From Fremontodendron californicum (Eukaryota > Streptophyta > Magnoliopsida > Malvales > Malvaceae): a DNA stretch of 64,000 bases. The stretch's first letter is position 1; every line of letters begins with the position of its first letter. The notes beneath the pieces were generated by a model that was not told the origin of the DNA, did not search any database, and saw only the letters and a program-made list of their open reading frames with translations. The translations under genes were made by a program, and so were the position numbers. Positions 54,119 through 64,000 of this stretch are shown here, in pieces. The stretch is taken from assembly GCA_030761205.1 (NCBI GenBank), contig JAULJL010000029.1, positions 3,293,501 through 3,357,500 on the forward strand, in the 5' to 3' direction.

Positions 54119-54766
54119 TCACAAAGACAAAGTGCAATCCACTCCTTGCTCGTCCATATCTCTTTTTCTTTTTCCGAGCGTTTGCGAAACAACCGTAGCA
54201 GATAAACACTCATAAGCTTGGAGCTTTTTAAGTAAATCTTCAATGGTTGTAGCAGAAATTATGGTTCTCCTTGCCTCTGAAAACATGAATCCATTATCCA
54301 CAGCATTATCTAAATATAAAAGCAAATTACTAAAATAACCATTAATATTAAGCAAACCAATGGGTTTCTTATTTGTGACCAAAGATGACCAAGAAGCCAC
54401 GCAAGCTATTTCTTCCAATGTACCCAGACCTCCTGGTAAAGCAATGAATGCATCGGCAGAATGGTACATGATTGTTATCCGTTCAGGGACACTCCAGACT
54501 TGTATTTCCTTACCCACGGTAGGTCCACAAAAACTTGTGAATAGTTTTGGCACGATTCCTAGAACTGGACTTCCTCCGGCGTGTGCTGCTGTAGCGACTG
54601 CTCCCATTAAACCCGTACTACCGCCTCCATAAATCAAGTGGATCTTTTGTTGGGCAAGTATTACTCCAACTCTTATGGCTTCATCAGCGAATATGTTATT
54701 TTTTCCTGGATAAGCACCTCCAAAGACACAAATTTTTTTAATGCGCTGGGATGAAGTACTTTCCAT
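54119..54766 (-). CDS. LONELY GUY-type cytokinin-activating enzyme (215 aa), element F copy
   Basis: Intact LOG-like frame, close to the A copy (A63 instead of T63). It has YGGGSTGLMG, the catalytic-position arginine, PGGLGTLEE and the basic C-terminus. An upstream in-frame ATG at 54805 would add 13 residues. The CRP-LOG spacer has the intron-like segment with CAG|G acceptor. Downstream of an intact gag-pol and CRP on the same strand. Confidence 0.88.
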   Translation of the reverse strand: MESTSSQRIKKICVFGGAYPGKNNIFADEAIRVGVILAQQKIHLIYGGGSTGLMGAVATAAHAGGSPVLGIVPKLFTSFCGPTVGKEIQVWSVPERITIMYHSADAFIALPGGLGTLEEIACVASWSSLVTNKKPIGLLNINGYFSNLLLYLDNAVDNGFMFSEARRTIISATTIEDLLKKLQAYECLSATVVSQTLGKRKRDMDEQGVDCTLSL

Positions 54767-55129
54767 TTTTTTTTTCTTCGAGTGCCTGAAAGAGAATGAG
54801 TACATGGTGTAATATATAGAGGACTGAGTAGTGAATCAGACAAGAGTAATAATGTCGCCGAAAGTGTATCTGACCTGTCAGAAGAAAATGTTAACCTAAC
54901 AAAAGATTTTTGCGTGATTTCAGGAAGAAAATCAAAAAGAGAAGAAAAAATCAACCGTAAAAGACAAATAAAAAAAACGAGAATAATTACACAAATCGAA
55001 CAACACGTAAATTAAAACAAAATAAAGTTATTGCAAATCAAACCAAAAGCTGAGAAGTCATTTATTGTACTTGTGATTGTGGCTCACATCTTCCTCTGGT
55101 TTTACGTCCAGAAACGGCTTAAACGCCTT

Positions 55130-55666
55130 CTATGAGTCGAGGATATGCTTCCCATCCAGTTTTCTTACAAGCTGGCAAACAGGGTCTTTTAACATCAGAT
55201 TCCCAAGATGTTGCCATTCCCTTTGGAATTGCGGCCATAAATCAAGAATTTCTCTTTGTACGTCTCCACTAGGATGCGTCTCAAGAGAAAGTTGGATATT
55301 ACCCAAATTCTCCTTACTCAGTCCATCCTTAATGAATTCAATTTTATCATCTCGATTAGAGGACGGAATCCCAATAGAACGACATTTACCGTTACACGTC
55401 CATCGTGCACATTTGTGGCAGTTTGAACCCATGCGCTTTGCTCGTCGCTTCTTTGCAAAAGTGCTTCTACCTGTACCTGGTAAATGCAAAACAGGAAGAT
55501 ATTCATCTTCACGTACCTTGGCTTCAATTATCCAACGTATGTCGTCAGGAATCCCTTTGTGCATAAGCATTCTTAATCTTTCAAGTCGAACTTGGTAAAG
55601 CTTCAGTAAAATATTTCGAGGAAAAGGAGGAAATCGTTTCTGCAATCTTGTGAGAATATCATCCAT
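55130..55666 (-). CDS. CRP-like basic zinc-finger protein (178 aa), element F copy
   Basis: Uninterrupted, with GRS at 66-68, AKKRRAKR at 71-78 and cysteines 83, 86, 91 and 95; G80 replaces S80 of A. A pyrimidine tract with CAG precedes the ATG, and the TATATAAAT-like box lies upstream. The same assignment caveat as for the A copy applies: resemblance to carlavirus cysteine-rich proteins is by motif order. Confidence 0.7.
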   Translation of the reverse strand: MDDILTRLQKRFPPFPRNILLKLYQVRLERLRMLMHKGIPDDIRWIIEAKVREDEYLPVLHLPGTGRSTFAKKRRAKRMGSNCHKCARWTCNGKCRSIGIPSSNRDDKIEFIKDGLSKENLGNIQLSLETHPSGDVQREILDLWPQFQREWQHLGNLMLKDPVCQLVRKLDGKHILDS

Positions 55667-56003
55667 CCTGAAAAAAAAATGAAAAAAAAATGAAAGAGAA
55701 ATTGGAAGAGAAATTTATATACAATATCAGTTTTGTGGGTAGCTGATGGAACCGATTTAAATAATCACGGAGTACCGTTATCCGCCATTTAACCGGGGTT
55801 AAAAAAATAAATTAAAAATTATATTTACATCTTGTAAGAGAAAAGAACTATTAAACAAAAGAAAAGAAAAACAATAAAAGATAGAATGATGGAGAGTAAG
55901 GAATATGCAAATCTGATATAATAGATGCTCTCCATCCTTTTGGGTTGCCTCCCAAGAAGCGCTTGGTTTATTGTCCTCAGCCTAACTTAGACCCATGCCA
56001 TTA
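55667..56003 (-). other. Spacer between pol and CRP (element F)
   Basis: No gene. Contains the post-pol hairpin (55955-55940 on the minus strand, TTGGG/CCCAA) and the conserved CRP leader. Confidence 0.6.
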
Positions 56004-59000
56004 TTATTCAACATACTTTGGCTCAAAAAGTGGAAACTCCTCCACATCTTGTATTGGAAAGTTCTCATAGTAAGGCTTCAATCTATGACCATTCACTTTG
56101 AATGCCTTATCTGTTTTTGGGCTTTGGATTTCAACTGCACCATGAGTAAATACATTAGTAATAACAAAAGGTCCAACCCAACGAGAACGTAACTTACCTG
56201 GATATAACTTAAGGCGTGAATGGAAGAGAAGAACTTTTTGTCCAACAACAAATTCTTTTCTTGATATCATCTTGTCATGGAATGCCTTAGTCTTTTCCTT
56301 GTAAATCCTAGAATTCTGATAGGCATCATTCCTTATCTCCTCTAATTCTTGTAGGTCAAGTTTTCTTTTCTTTCCTATCTCATCCATCTCCATGTTGCAT
56401 TGTTTGATAGCCCAATATGATTTATGTTCCAATTCAACCGGAAGATGACAAGGCTTACCATAAACAAGTCGATAAGGAGACATACCAATGGGTGTCTTAT
56501 ATGCTGTCCTATAAGCCCAAAGTGCATCATCAAGTCGTGAACTCCAATCCTTCCTATTTGGATTAACTGTCTTTTCAAGGATGGACTTAACTTCTCGGTT
56601 TGACACTTCAGCTTGCCCACTAGTTTGAGGATGATATGAGGTGGAGACCTTGTGTGTGATGTTATACTTCCTCAAAAGTGCTTCCATAGTCTTATTGCAA
56701 AAGTGAGTACCTCTATCGCTGATTATGGCCTTTGGCGTTCCAAACCTAGCAAAGATGTTAGTCTTGACAAAATCTGAAACAACTTTAGAGTCATTAGTCC
56801 TAGTGGATTTTGCTTCCACCCACTTTGAAACATAATCAACGGCAAGTAAAATATAAAGATTACCAAAAGAAGGAGGAAAAGGTCCCATGAAATCCATGCC
56901 CCATACATCAAAAATTTCAACAATAAGTATTGGAGTTTGAGGCATTTGATTTCTAGCACCTAAGTTACCAGTTCTTTGGCAACGATCACATGACTTGCAA
57001 AAGAGGTATGCATCTTTGAATATGGTAGGCCAATAAAATCCAGAATCAAGAACTTTCATGGCTGTTCTTTTGGATCCAAAGTGTCCTCCACATGCATAAG
57101 AGTGACAAAAGGTGAGAATAGATTGAAATTCAGTTTCGAGTACACACCTTCTTATAATCTGATCGGAGCAATGCTTCCAAAGGTAAGGATCATCCCATAT
57201 GTAGTATTTGGCATCACTCTTGATCTTATTTCTTTGAGCTTGTGTCAACTCTTGTGGCAACTTCTTGGTAACTAAGTAATTAACAATATCAGCATACCAA
57301 GGAGTTGTTCTTATAAAAAGAAGTTGCTCATCCGGAAAGTTCTCATTCAAGGGTAGTGCATCATCTTCATGAACTAAACGGCTAAGATGGTCCGCAACCA
57401 GGTTGTCACTACCTCTCTTATCTTTTATCTCCAAATCAAACTCTTGTAAGAGAAGTATCCATCTAATCAACCTTGGTTTGGCTTCCTTTTTAGTGAGTAA
57501 GTACTTAAGGGCTGCATGGTCAGAAAATACAATTACTTTAGTACCAATTAAATAAGATCGAAATTTTTCTAAAGCAAATACAACAGCCAAAAGTTCTTTT
57601 TCAGTAGTGGAATAGTTCAATTGAGCATCATTAAGAGTTCTTGAGGCATAATAAATGGCATGTGAGGCTTTGCCAACCCGTTGGCCCAAAACAGCTCCAA
57701 TGGCATAGTCACTAGCATCACACATGATTTCAAAAGGTACATTCCAATCTGGTGGTTGGATGATAGGAGCTGATGTCAAGAGTCCCTTCAATGTTTCAAA
57801 CGCCTCTTTGCATTTATCATCAAAGTGGAAAACCACATCTTTTTGTAGTAGCTTGCAAAGAGGTAATGTGATCTTTGAGAAGTCTTTGATAAATCTCCTA
57901 TAGAAACCTGCATGTCCAAGAAAAGAACGAACCTCTCTCACATTTGTGGGAGGTGGTAAAGAATGCATAATATCTATTTTAGACTTATCAACCTCTATCC
58001 CTCTAGAAGAAATAACATGGCCCAAAACTATTCCTTGTTCTACCATAAAGTGGCATTTTTCCCAATTCAAAACAAGGTTAGTTTCCATGCATCTTTCAAG
58101 TACAAGTGTAAGGTTCTCTAGACATCTATCAAAAGAATCACCATAGACACTAAAATCATCCATAAATACTTCTATGATGTTCTCTACATAATCTGAAAAT
58201 ATGCTAACCATACACCTTTGGAATGTAGCTGGTGCATTACAAAGACCAAATGGCATACGCCGGTATGCAAAAGTACCAAATGGACATGTGAATGTTGTTT
58301 TCTCTTGGTCCTCCGGAGCAATGGCTATCTGATTATAACCTGAAAAACCATCAAGAAAACAATAATGAGAATGGCCAGCTAACCTTTCAAGCATTTGATC
58401 AATAAAAGGTAAAGGAAAGTGGTCTTTGCGAGTTGTGGAATTAAGTTTACGATAATCAATACAAACTCGCCATCCTGTTTGAATCCTAGTAGGAACAAGT
58501 TCATTCTCATTATTTGTTACCACCGTTACACCTGATTTCTTTGGAACCACTTGGACTGGGCTCACCCATTTGCTATCCGAGATAGGATAGATCACTCCAA
58601 CATCTAGGAGCTTCAGTATCTCCTTTTTCACAACCTCCATCATAGGAGGGTTCAATCTTCTTTGTGCTTCTCTTGTTGGTTTAGACCCTTCCTCTAACAA
58701 AATCCGGTGCATGCACATGGATGGGCTTATTCCCTTGATATCGGCAATTGTCCAACCAATTGCTGTTTTATGCTCTCTAAGCACCCGGATAAGTCGCTCT
58801 TCTTGCAAAGGTGTGAGCTCTTTGGCAATGATGACAGGTAGTGTGTCCTTTTCCCCTAAGAACAAATATTTCAAGTGGTTCGGTAGTGGTTTCAACTCTA
58901 AAGTTGGTGCCTGCAAAATGGAAGGTAGAAGTTTCTCATTAGATAAAGGCAAATCAATAAATGAAACATCAAACCTTGCATCTTTAGGTTGCAGCGAGTG

Positions 59001-61334
59001 TAAAGATTCTAGTGCCCCTTCCACCTGGTCACTCAAGGCTAGTTTAGCATTCCCCATTCCGAGATGGTTGCTAATGACTATTTCTACACTATCTTCACCA
59101 TCTAGCTCATAAGCTTGCTGCACTAGTGAGTCAATTATATCAATATTAAAAACAGAATGCACATCACTAGGATATCTCATGGCCTCAAAAATGTTAAAGC
59201 GAATTATTTCACCATCAAATTCCATAGTTAAAGTGCCATCATGTACATCTATTTTAGTTCTTGCTGTTTTCAAGAATGGTCTCCCTAATAGAATAGGTGT
59301 GGGATTAGAAGACATCTCATCTTCCATCTCAATAACATAAAAGTCAGCGGGAAAAACCAATTCATTAACATGTACAAGAACGTCTTCTACAACTCCTCTT
59401 GGATAAGTGTTAGAACGGTCAGCAAGTTGTATTATAACACCGGTTTCCTCTAATGGTCCTAGATTCAATGAAGCATAAATTGAATATGGCATGACATTAA
59501 TAGATGCCCCTAGATCTAGCATAGCACGCTCAAACCTGGTGTTGCCTATCTTACAAGGAATGGTAAACATACCTGGATCCTTGCATTTAGGTGGGAGTTT
59601 CTTTTGAAGAACAGCTGACACATTCTCCCCCACACTTACCTTTTCATTCCATTTCAACTTCCGTTTAGATGTGCACAACTCTTTTAGGAACTTGGCATAT
59701 CTTGGCACTTGCTTGATAGCATCTAGTAAAGGAATGTTCACCTCTACTTTCCGGAAGGTTTCCAAAATTTCCTTCTCTTGCTCCTCCTTCTTGGACTTTG
59801 CTAACCTGCTAGGAAAAGGTGGAGGAGTTATATAAGAAGGAAAGGATGGTTTAGGAATTACCTTTTTTAGTGGCTCGTTGGGATGTGAAGAGGATGCCAT
59901 GGTATTGTTCTCCCCTTGAGCACTATCATTTTGTGGTGTCTCTAGCTGTTTCCCACTTCTTAAATTTATAGCATTGGCATTCTCTCTTGGATTCACTATG
60001 GTTTGGGAAGGTAATTTCCCAGAATCCCTTGCTTGCATTTGACTCATGGTTGTTGCCAATTGCCCTATTTGAGTCTCCAAATTTCGAATACTTGTCTTTG
60101 TTTCCTGTTGAAATTGAATTGTATTAGTAGAAAGAGCTTTAACAAGATCTTCAAGAGAAGTACCTGAATTTTGGGTGGGTGGTAGTTGTTGTCGGGTTTG
60201 GTATGGTTGTTGCACTCTTTGCTGAAAACCCGGTGGCCTGTGGTCAAATGGTGGAGGAATAGTTTGTGATTGGTTCCCTCCATAATTGAAGTTTGGATGA
60301 TCCCTCCATCCTGGATTGTATGTGTTTGAGTAGGGATCATATTTCCTTGATTGGTTCTGAAATCCACCCATGGCATTCACATGTTCATTGGTATCCTCTT
60401 GAAGTGTTGGACACATATCCGTTTGGTGCCCTATGTTTGAACATATGCCACAAGCCTTTATTTGTTGTATTTTACCTACAGCCAATTGTTGAACAAGAGA
60501 AGTCAGTTTATCAAATTTTTGTTCAAGGGATGATATACTTACCTCATTAACTCTCTTGGATTGTGGTGGTGGATCTTGTCTCATTGAGAACTGTTGAGAA
60601 TTGGCTGCCATGTTGGAGATTAATGTTCTAGCAGCCCTGGGAGTCTTATCAACTAGAGCTCCCCCACTAGCGGCATCTATCATACTTCTCTCCATGGGCA
60701 TGAGACCTTCATAGAAGTATTGGATGAGAAGTTGTTCACTTATTTGATGGTGTGGACATGATGCACAAAGTTTCTTGAACCTCTCCCAATATTCATATAA
60801 GGACTCTCCGTTGTATTGCCGAATCCCACATATCTCTTTCCTAATGTTGGCAGCCTTAGATGCTGGGAAATACCTTTCCAAGAATGCTTTCTTCAAATCA
60901 TTCCATGTAGTGATGGTCCCGGATGGTAGATAGTAGAGCCATTCCTTTGCTGAATCAGCTAGAGAGAATGGGAAGGCTCTCAACTTAACTTGCTCTTCCG
61001 TGACCCCTGTTGGTCTCATGCTTGAGCAAACTACATGGAATTCCTTGAGGTGCTTATTTGGATCCTCTCCTGCAAAACCATGAAAAGTTGGGAGAAGATG
61101 AATCAAACCAGATTTTAATTCAAAAGCTACCTCAAGATTAGCATATTCAATGCATAATGGTTGTTGACCCAAGTCCGGAGCGGCTAGCTCCTTGAGAGTT
61201 CGGTTGTCAGCTGCTGCCATCTCTCCTTGCTCCTCTTGGATGTTTTGGATCAACTCCTCGATTGGTTGTTGGTGAGAAGTTATAAATTCCCGAATTTTCC
61301 TAAGTCGTAAGTCTTCTTCGGGAGCTTGGAACAT
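56004..61334 (-). CDS. gag-pol: Athila-type Gag-Pol polyprotein (1,776 aa), intact
   Basis: Same domain order as the A copy: Gag, CCHC knuckle, LDLGASINVMP protease, reverse transcriptase with FMDD, RNase H, zinc-binding and D-D-E integrase, no chromodomain. One residue shorter because one of three threonines near 1344 is missing. A few substitutions separate it from A (for example H for Q in LVHVNEL, I for V before MHSLPPP), most of which it shares with the broken C copy. No stop or frameshift. It retains a 5' LTR promoter (TATA at 62643-62636), so expression is possible although its 3' LTR is lost. Confidence 0.96.
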   Translation of the reverse strand: MFQAPEEDLRLRKIREFITSHQQPIEELIQNIQEEQGEMAAADNRTLKELAAPDLGQQPLCIEYANLEVAFELKSGLIHLLPTFHGFAGEDPNKHLKEFHVVCSSMRPTGVTEEQVKLRAFPFSLADSAKEWLYYLPSGTITTWNDLKKAFLERYFPASKAANIRKEICGIRQYNGESLYEYWERFKKLCASCPHHQISEQLLIQYFYEGLMPMERSMIDAASGGALVDKTPRAARTLISNMAANSQQFSMRQDPPPQSKRVNEVSISSLEQKFDKLTSLVQQLAVGKIQQIKACGICSNIGHQTDMCPTLQEDTNEHVNAMGGFQNQSRKYDPYSNTYNPGWRDHPNFNYGGNQSQTIPPPFDHRPPGFQQRVQQPYQTRQQLPPTQNSGTSLEDLVKALSTNTIQFQQETKTSIRNLETQIGQLATTMSQMQARDSGKLPSQTIVNPRENANAINLRSGKQLETPQNDSAQGENNTMASSSHPNEPLKKVIPKPSFPSYITPPPFPSRLAKSKKEEQEKEILETFRKVEVNIPLLDAIKQVPRYAKFLKELCTSKRKLKWNEKVSVGENVSAVLQKKLPPKCKDPGMFTIPCKIGNTRFERAMLDLGASINVMPYSIYASLNLGPLEETGVIIQLADRSNTYPRGVVEDVLVHVNELVFPADFYVIEMEDEMSSNPTPILLGRPFLKTARTKIDVHDGTLTMEFDGEIIRFNIFEAMRYPSDVHSVFNIDIIDSLVQQAYELDGEDSVEIVISNHLGMGNAKLALSDQVEGALESLHSLQPKDARFDVSFIDLPLSNEKLLPSILQAPTLELKPLPNHLKYLFLGEKDTLPVIIAKELTPLQEERLIRVLREHKTAIGWTIADIKGISPSMCMHRILLEEGSKPTREAQRRLNPPMMEVVKKEILKLLDVGVIYPISDSKWVSPVQVVPKKSGVTVVTNNENELVPTRIQTGWRVCIDYRKLNSTTRKDHFPLPFIDQMLERLAGHSHYCFLDGFSGYNQIAIAPEDQEKTTFTCPFGTFAYRRMPFGLCNAPATFQRCMVSIFSDYVENIIEVFMDDFSVYGDSFDRCLENLTLVLERCMETNLVLNWEKCHFMVEQGIVLGHVISSRGIEVDKSKIDIMHSLPPPTNVREVRSFLGHAGFYRRFIKDFSKITLPLCKLLQKDVVFHFDDKCKEAFETLKGLLTSAPIIQPPDWNVPFEIMCDASDYAIGAVLGQRVGKASHAIYYASRTLNDAQLNYSTTEKELLAVVFALEKFRSYLIGTKVIVFSDHAALKYLLTKKEAKPRLIRWILLLQEFDLEIKDKRGSDNLVADHLSRLVHEDDALPLNENFPDEQLLFIRTTPWYADIVNYLVTKKLPQELTQAQRNKIKSDAKYYIWDDPYLWKHCSDQIIRRCVLETEFQSILTFCHSYACGGHFGSKRTAMKVLDSGFYWPTIFKDAYLFCKSCDRCQRTGNLGARNQMPQTPILIVEIFDVWGMDFMGPFPPSFGNLYILLAVDYVSKWVEAKSTRTNDSKVVSDFVKTNIFARFGTPKAIISDRGTHFCNKTMEALLRKYNITHKVSTSYHPQTSGQAEVSNREVKSILEKTVNPNRKDWSSRLDDALWAYRTAYKTPIGMSPYRLVYGKPCHLPVELEHKSYWAIKQCNMEMDEIGKKRKLDLQELEEIRNDAYQNSRIYKEKTKAFHDKMISRKEFVVGQKVLLFHSRLKLYPGKLRSRWVGPFVITNVFTHGAVEIQSPKTDKAFKVNGHRLKPYYENFPIQDVEEFPLFEPKYVE

Positions 61335-61417
61335 TCACTAATAAAAAAAATAAGAAAGTAAATAATTAGAACAGAAAATAAGAATAAACCAATAAACTAA
61401 TAAACTAAAGAAAGCAA

Positions 61418-61435
61418 TCCCCGGCAACGGCGCCA
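61418..61435 (-). other. Primer binding site, tRNA-Asp type (element F)
   Basis: Complement reads TGGCGCCGTTGCCGGGGA, six nt from the LTR end. Confidence 0.9.
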
Positions 61436-61441
61436 AAAATT

Positions 61442-63286
61442 TGATGCACCCAAAAGAGTGTATCTTATTTAACCTTGCACTAAAAAGATCAATTGTAAGT
61501 ATAGTAGTTAGCAAGGGTCGAGTCCTCAGGGATTGGGTTTTAGTTTATAAGTTGATAGTTTAAAACTTAAATTCAAGAACAATAAAAGAAAATGGGTTTT
61601 TGAAATCAGATTTAAACTAAAGTAAATCATAAGAATAAGATGCAAGGCGGTATAACCAGCCAATAAAAATATATATACTAAATTAGGCGGTATAACCAGC
61701 CAATAAAAATAAAACAAAGTTAATATACAAATTAGGCGGTATAACCAGCCAATAAAAATAAATATACTTTTAAAAATAAGCAAACTAGAAAAGTAAGAAA
61801 ACAAGTAAGTAAGAAGAATCAAATATGAAAAATATGGTTAAGGTTTCATTCTCCACCACTAGACATCATTAAGAATCAATTTCAGATCTATCAATTTCAA
61901 CCAACTATCAAAGTTAACAACCGTAGATAACAACAAGCTCTGTTATCCCAATCTTTCCTTAGTTTGTCGTTAAATAGAACAAGCTCTCTATTTAATCTCT
62001 AACCATTAAACAACCTAGAATAAGCTCTCTAAATTCAATTTAATGGCAGCTTTATGATGAGAAAGATAGGTTGATCTAAGCAACAAACACATAAGCTCGG
62101 ATTGTTCAACTTAGGTTATGTTCCACTTTGCAATTATTGAAAACTTGACCATAATCATTAATCACAAATTGCCACTTCTGAATAGGAAATCAAGACAATT
62201 ACACGGATCAAGACTCCTAGACTAGCAATAGATAATTATCAAGATCTATCTAGTTGTACACCTAAATAAATCAAGACAACATCATGAACAATTCTTGTAG
62301 AAGAACATAAGCAACTTTGATAGAAAATTAATGATAGATAGAATCTGAAAATCAATCACAAAACATGTCTAGGGCTTTGAAATCACCCTTAACCAAATAG
62401 AAGTTTAGCCTAGCATAGGCATTGTAAACATAAACATAAAATTAAAGAAAATCTAAGAAGAAAATAAAAGAAAGAAAGAAGAAGAGGAAGAATATTAATT
62501 ATCCAACCCCTTGCTCTTTCTAAAGAAAAAGAAAACTAGAGAAAAGAAAGAAGAAGAAAACTTAGAGAATTTTGTTAAAATGGCTAATATCCTACCAATC
62601 TCCAATATGATCCCTTACAATCACCCAAGGCCCTCTATTTATACACATTTTGGAGGGTTAAATGACAAGAGACAAGCTTTACAAATTTCAAAGGTAGGTA
62701 TAATAGGTGGGTGCATTTTCTAACAATTTTCGTCATACATGACGATTTTGATCAACCAACTTGATGGTCGATTTTGTCAATTTTGCAGGCCTTATCTGAT
62801 CACGTGGTCTTCTAGACAAATGTTACCCTATCAGTTACTGATCCATAGCCGTTGGAATCAGCTCATTTGCTGATGTGGATAAGAAGATATGGGCATAATA
62901 CGAAAACATGTCAGCACAGACATCATTGCACATCAGCCAACTTGATGGTCGATTTCGCTAGGGAAAACGACTCCGTTTCAAGAAGTGTAAAACATCAAAA
63001 AGATAGATATACCTCTTAGCTTTGCACGGCCACAAATTTCAGCCTTATTGCTTCAGTGAAACTCGAGATATAGCTGATATGGCAAAAGGTGTGGGAACTG
63101 GAACTGAACTGGATTTGCCCTTAATTCTAGTAATCTGAAATCACTCAAAGAAACTTGTGAAAAACACCAAAATACATAAAAATATAAAAGATCATAAACA
63201 CAATTAGACTAAACAATAATAACTCGTATTTGACACAAAACAATAATAAAACATAACTAAAAACTATATAATTATACGAGTTATCA
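61442..63286 (-). repeat. 5' LTR of element F
   Basis: 1,845 bp with one 181-bp U3 unit and three minisatellite units at about 61646-61760. Its few differences from the C LTR by eye make them recent sisters. AATGA (63287-63291) would be the target site; no partner is seen. Confidence 0.93.
62636..62643 (-). promoter_or_regulatory. TATA box of element F 5' LTR
   Basis: Complement of TATTTATA, in the conserved family context; probable promoter for the intact F frames. Confidence 0.7.
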
Positions 63287-63313
63287 AATGAGTTTGTTTT
63301 GTTTTGAGTCTAG
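63287..63313 (+). other. Short piece of Athila 3' untranslated sequence
   Basis: ATGAGTTTGTTTTGTTTTGA matches the region after LOG in the other elements (near 24380). It is joined abruptly to a CRP fragment on the right and the F LTR on the left. Confidence 0.6.
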
Positions 63314-63814
63314 CCTCCTTTTCCTCGAAATATTTTACTGAAGCTTTACCAAGTTCGACTTGAAAGATTAAGAATGCTTATGCACAAAGGGATTCCTGAC
63401 GACATACGTTGGATAATTGAAGCCAAGGTACGTGAAGATGAATATCTTCCTGTTTTGCATTTACCAGGTACAGGTAGAAGCACTTTTGCAAAGAAGCGAC
63501 GAGCAAAGCGCATGGGTTCAAACTGCCACAAATGTGCACGATGGACGTGTAACGGTAAATGTCGTTCTATTGGGATTCCGTCCTCTAATCGAGATGATAA
63601 AATTGAATTCATTAAGGATGGACTGAGTAAGGAGAATTTGGGTAATATCCAACTTTCTCTTGAGACGCATCCTAGTGGAGACGTACAAAGAGAAATTCTT
63701 GATTTATGGCCGCAATTCCAAAGGGAATGGCAACATCTTGGGAATCTGATGTTAAAAGACCCTGTTTGCCAGCTTGTAAGAAAACTGGATGGGAAGCATA
63801 TCCTCGACTCATAG
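63314..63814 (+). pseudogene. CRP-like gene fragment lacking the first 12 codons
   Basis: Starts within the codons for PPFPRNILL and runs to the HILDS stop; GRS, the basic run and the four cysteines are all coded. The normal start and leader are missing; the first ATG in frame is at 63374. It shares G80 with the F copy. It is part of a rearranged patch, not of a complete element in this window. Confidence 0.85.
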
Positions 63815-63926
63815 AAGGCGTTTAAGCCGTTTCTGGACGTAAAACCAGAGGAAGATGTGAGCCACAATCACAAGTACAATAAATGACTTCTCAGCTTTTG
63901 GTTTGATTTGCAATAACTTTATTTTG
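63815..63926 (+). other. Sequence following the CRP fragment
   Basis: Matches the first part of the CRP-LOG spacer, including the GTGAGCC donor-like site, then stops before LOG. Confidence 0.6.
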
Positions 63927-64000
63927 TTGGGTGATTGTAAGGGATCATATTGGAGATTGGTAGGATATTAGCCATTTTAACAAAATTCTCTAAGTTTTCT
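63927..64000 (+). repeat. LTR fragment (R region), plus strand
   Basis: TTGGGTGATTGTAAGGGATC onward matches the C/F-type LTR starting just downstream of the TATA box; it continues past the window edge. Confidence 0.75.

Larger units (their letters stand above)
53471..63286 (-). mobile_element. Element F: autonomous Athila-type element, 3' end truncated
   Basis: Minus strand: 5' LTR 63286-61442, tRNA-Asp PBS, intact gag-pol, CRP, LOG and a shortened 3' untranslated region ending at 53471. The polypurine tract and 3' LTR are missing. All three coding frames are open, so it may still supply proteins although it cannot move itself. The LTR is 1,845 bp and shares diagnostic variants with that of C, with which it lies in inverted orientation. 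Confidence 0.92.

Overview
The window is plant nuclear DNA, AT-rich and almost wholly made of nested LTR retrotransposons; no ordinary host gene is visible. The family is Ty3/gypsy, Athila-type. The evidence is a single fused gag-pol reading frame, a protease of the D-L-G-A-S type, an integrase without a chromodomain, a primer binding site (PBS) matching the 3' end of tRNA-Asp (TGGCGCCGTTGCCGGGGA), LTRs of 1.8-2.1 kb bounded by TGAT...ATCA, and 5-bp target duplications. A flowering plant is the only reasonable host; I do not name the species.

Layout (letters are mine). G, minus strand, 1-6844: non-autonomous element whose 3' LTR lies outside the window, inserted in a Ty1/copia-type remnant (6845-7762, minus). 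H, 7775-8591, minus: an older Athila-type LTR piece. C, plus: autonomous element starting at 8592 inside H; its pol is split by B at 13164/33340 and ends at 34092, where D is inserted. B (13165-33339) is non-autonomous and contains A (14963-27999), the one complete autonomous element. D (34093-53470) is non-autonomous and contains E (38003-48101). F, minus, 53471-63286: autonomous element with intact gag-pol that has lost its 3' end. 63287-64000: scrambled pieces of the same family. Target duplications for A (CCGCC), B (ATGTG) and E (AACGG) confirm the nesting.

The unusual point is the cargo between pol (or the gag-like frame) and the 3' LTR. Two extra frames recur in A, D, E, F and G. The first is a 178-residue basic zinc-finger protein resembling the cysteine-rich nucleic-acid-binding protein of carlaviruses (called CRP here). 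The second is a 215-residue LONELY GUY (LOG) type cytokinin-activating enzyme with the PGGxGTxxE signature. CRP is uninterrupted in A, E and F; LOG is uninterrupted in A, D, E and F. An RNA-virus-like regulator and a cytokinin enzyme travelling together in a retrotransposon is not something I know to have been described. Inference: both could push host cells towards proliferation or meristem-like states that favour transmission of new insertions.

Genes working together: the autonomous copies (A, F, formerly C) supply Gag, protease, reverse transcriptase, RNase H and integrase. The non-autonomous copies (B, D, E, G) keep LTRs, PBS, PPT and a 312-residue Gag-derived frame that is open in all four, and probably depend on the autonomous proteins. 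Element E also carries an inverted 1,132-bp copy of its own R-U5 beside its 5' LTR, so its transcript should begin with a very long hairpin, a likely siRNA source against the family. Recurrent RNA hairpins next to G-rich polypurine tracts, a hairpin after the gag/pol stop, and splice-acceptor-like sites before the cargo genes suggest a structured, possibly spliced, expression programme.
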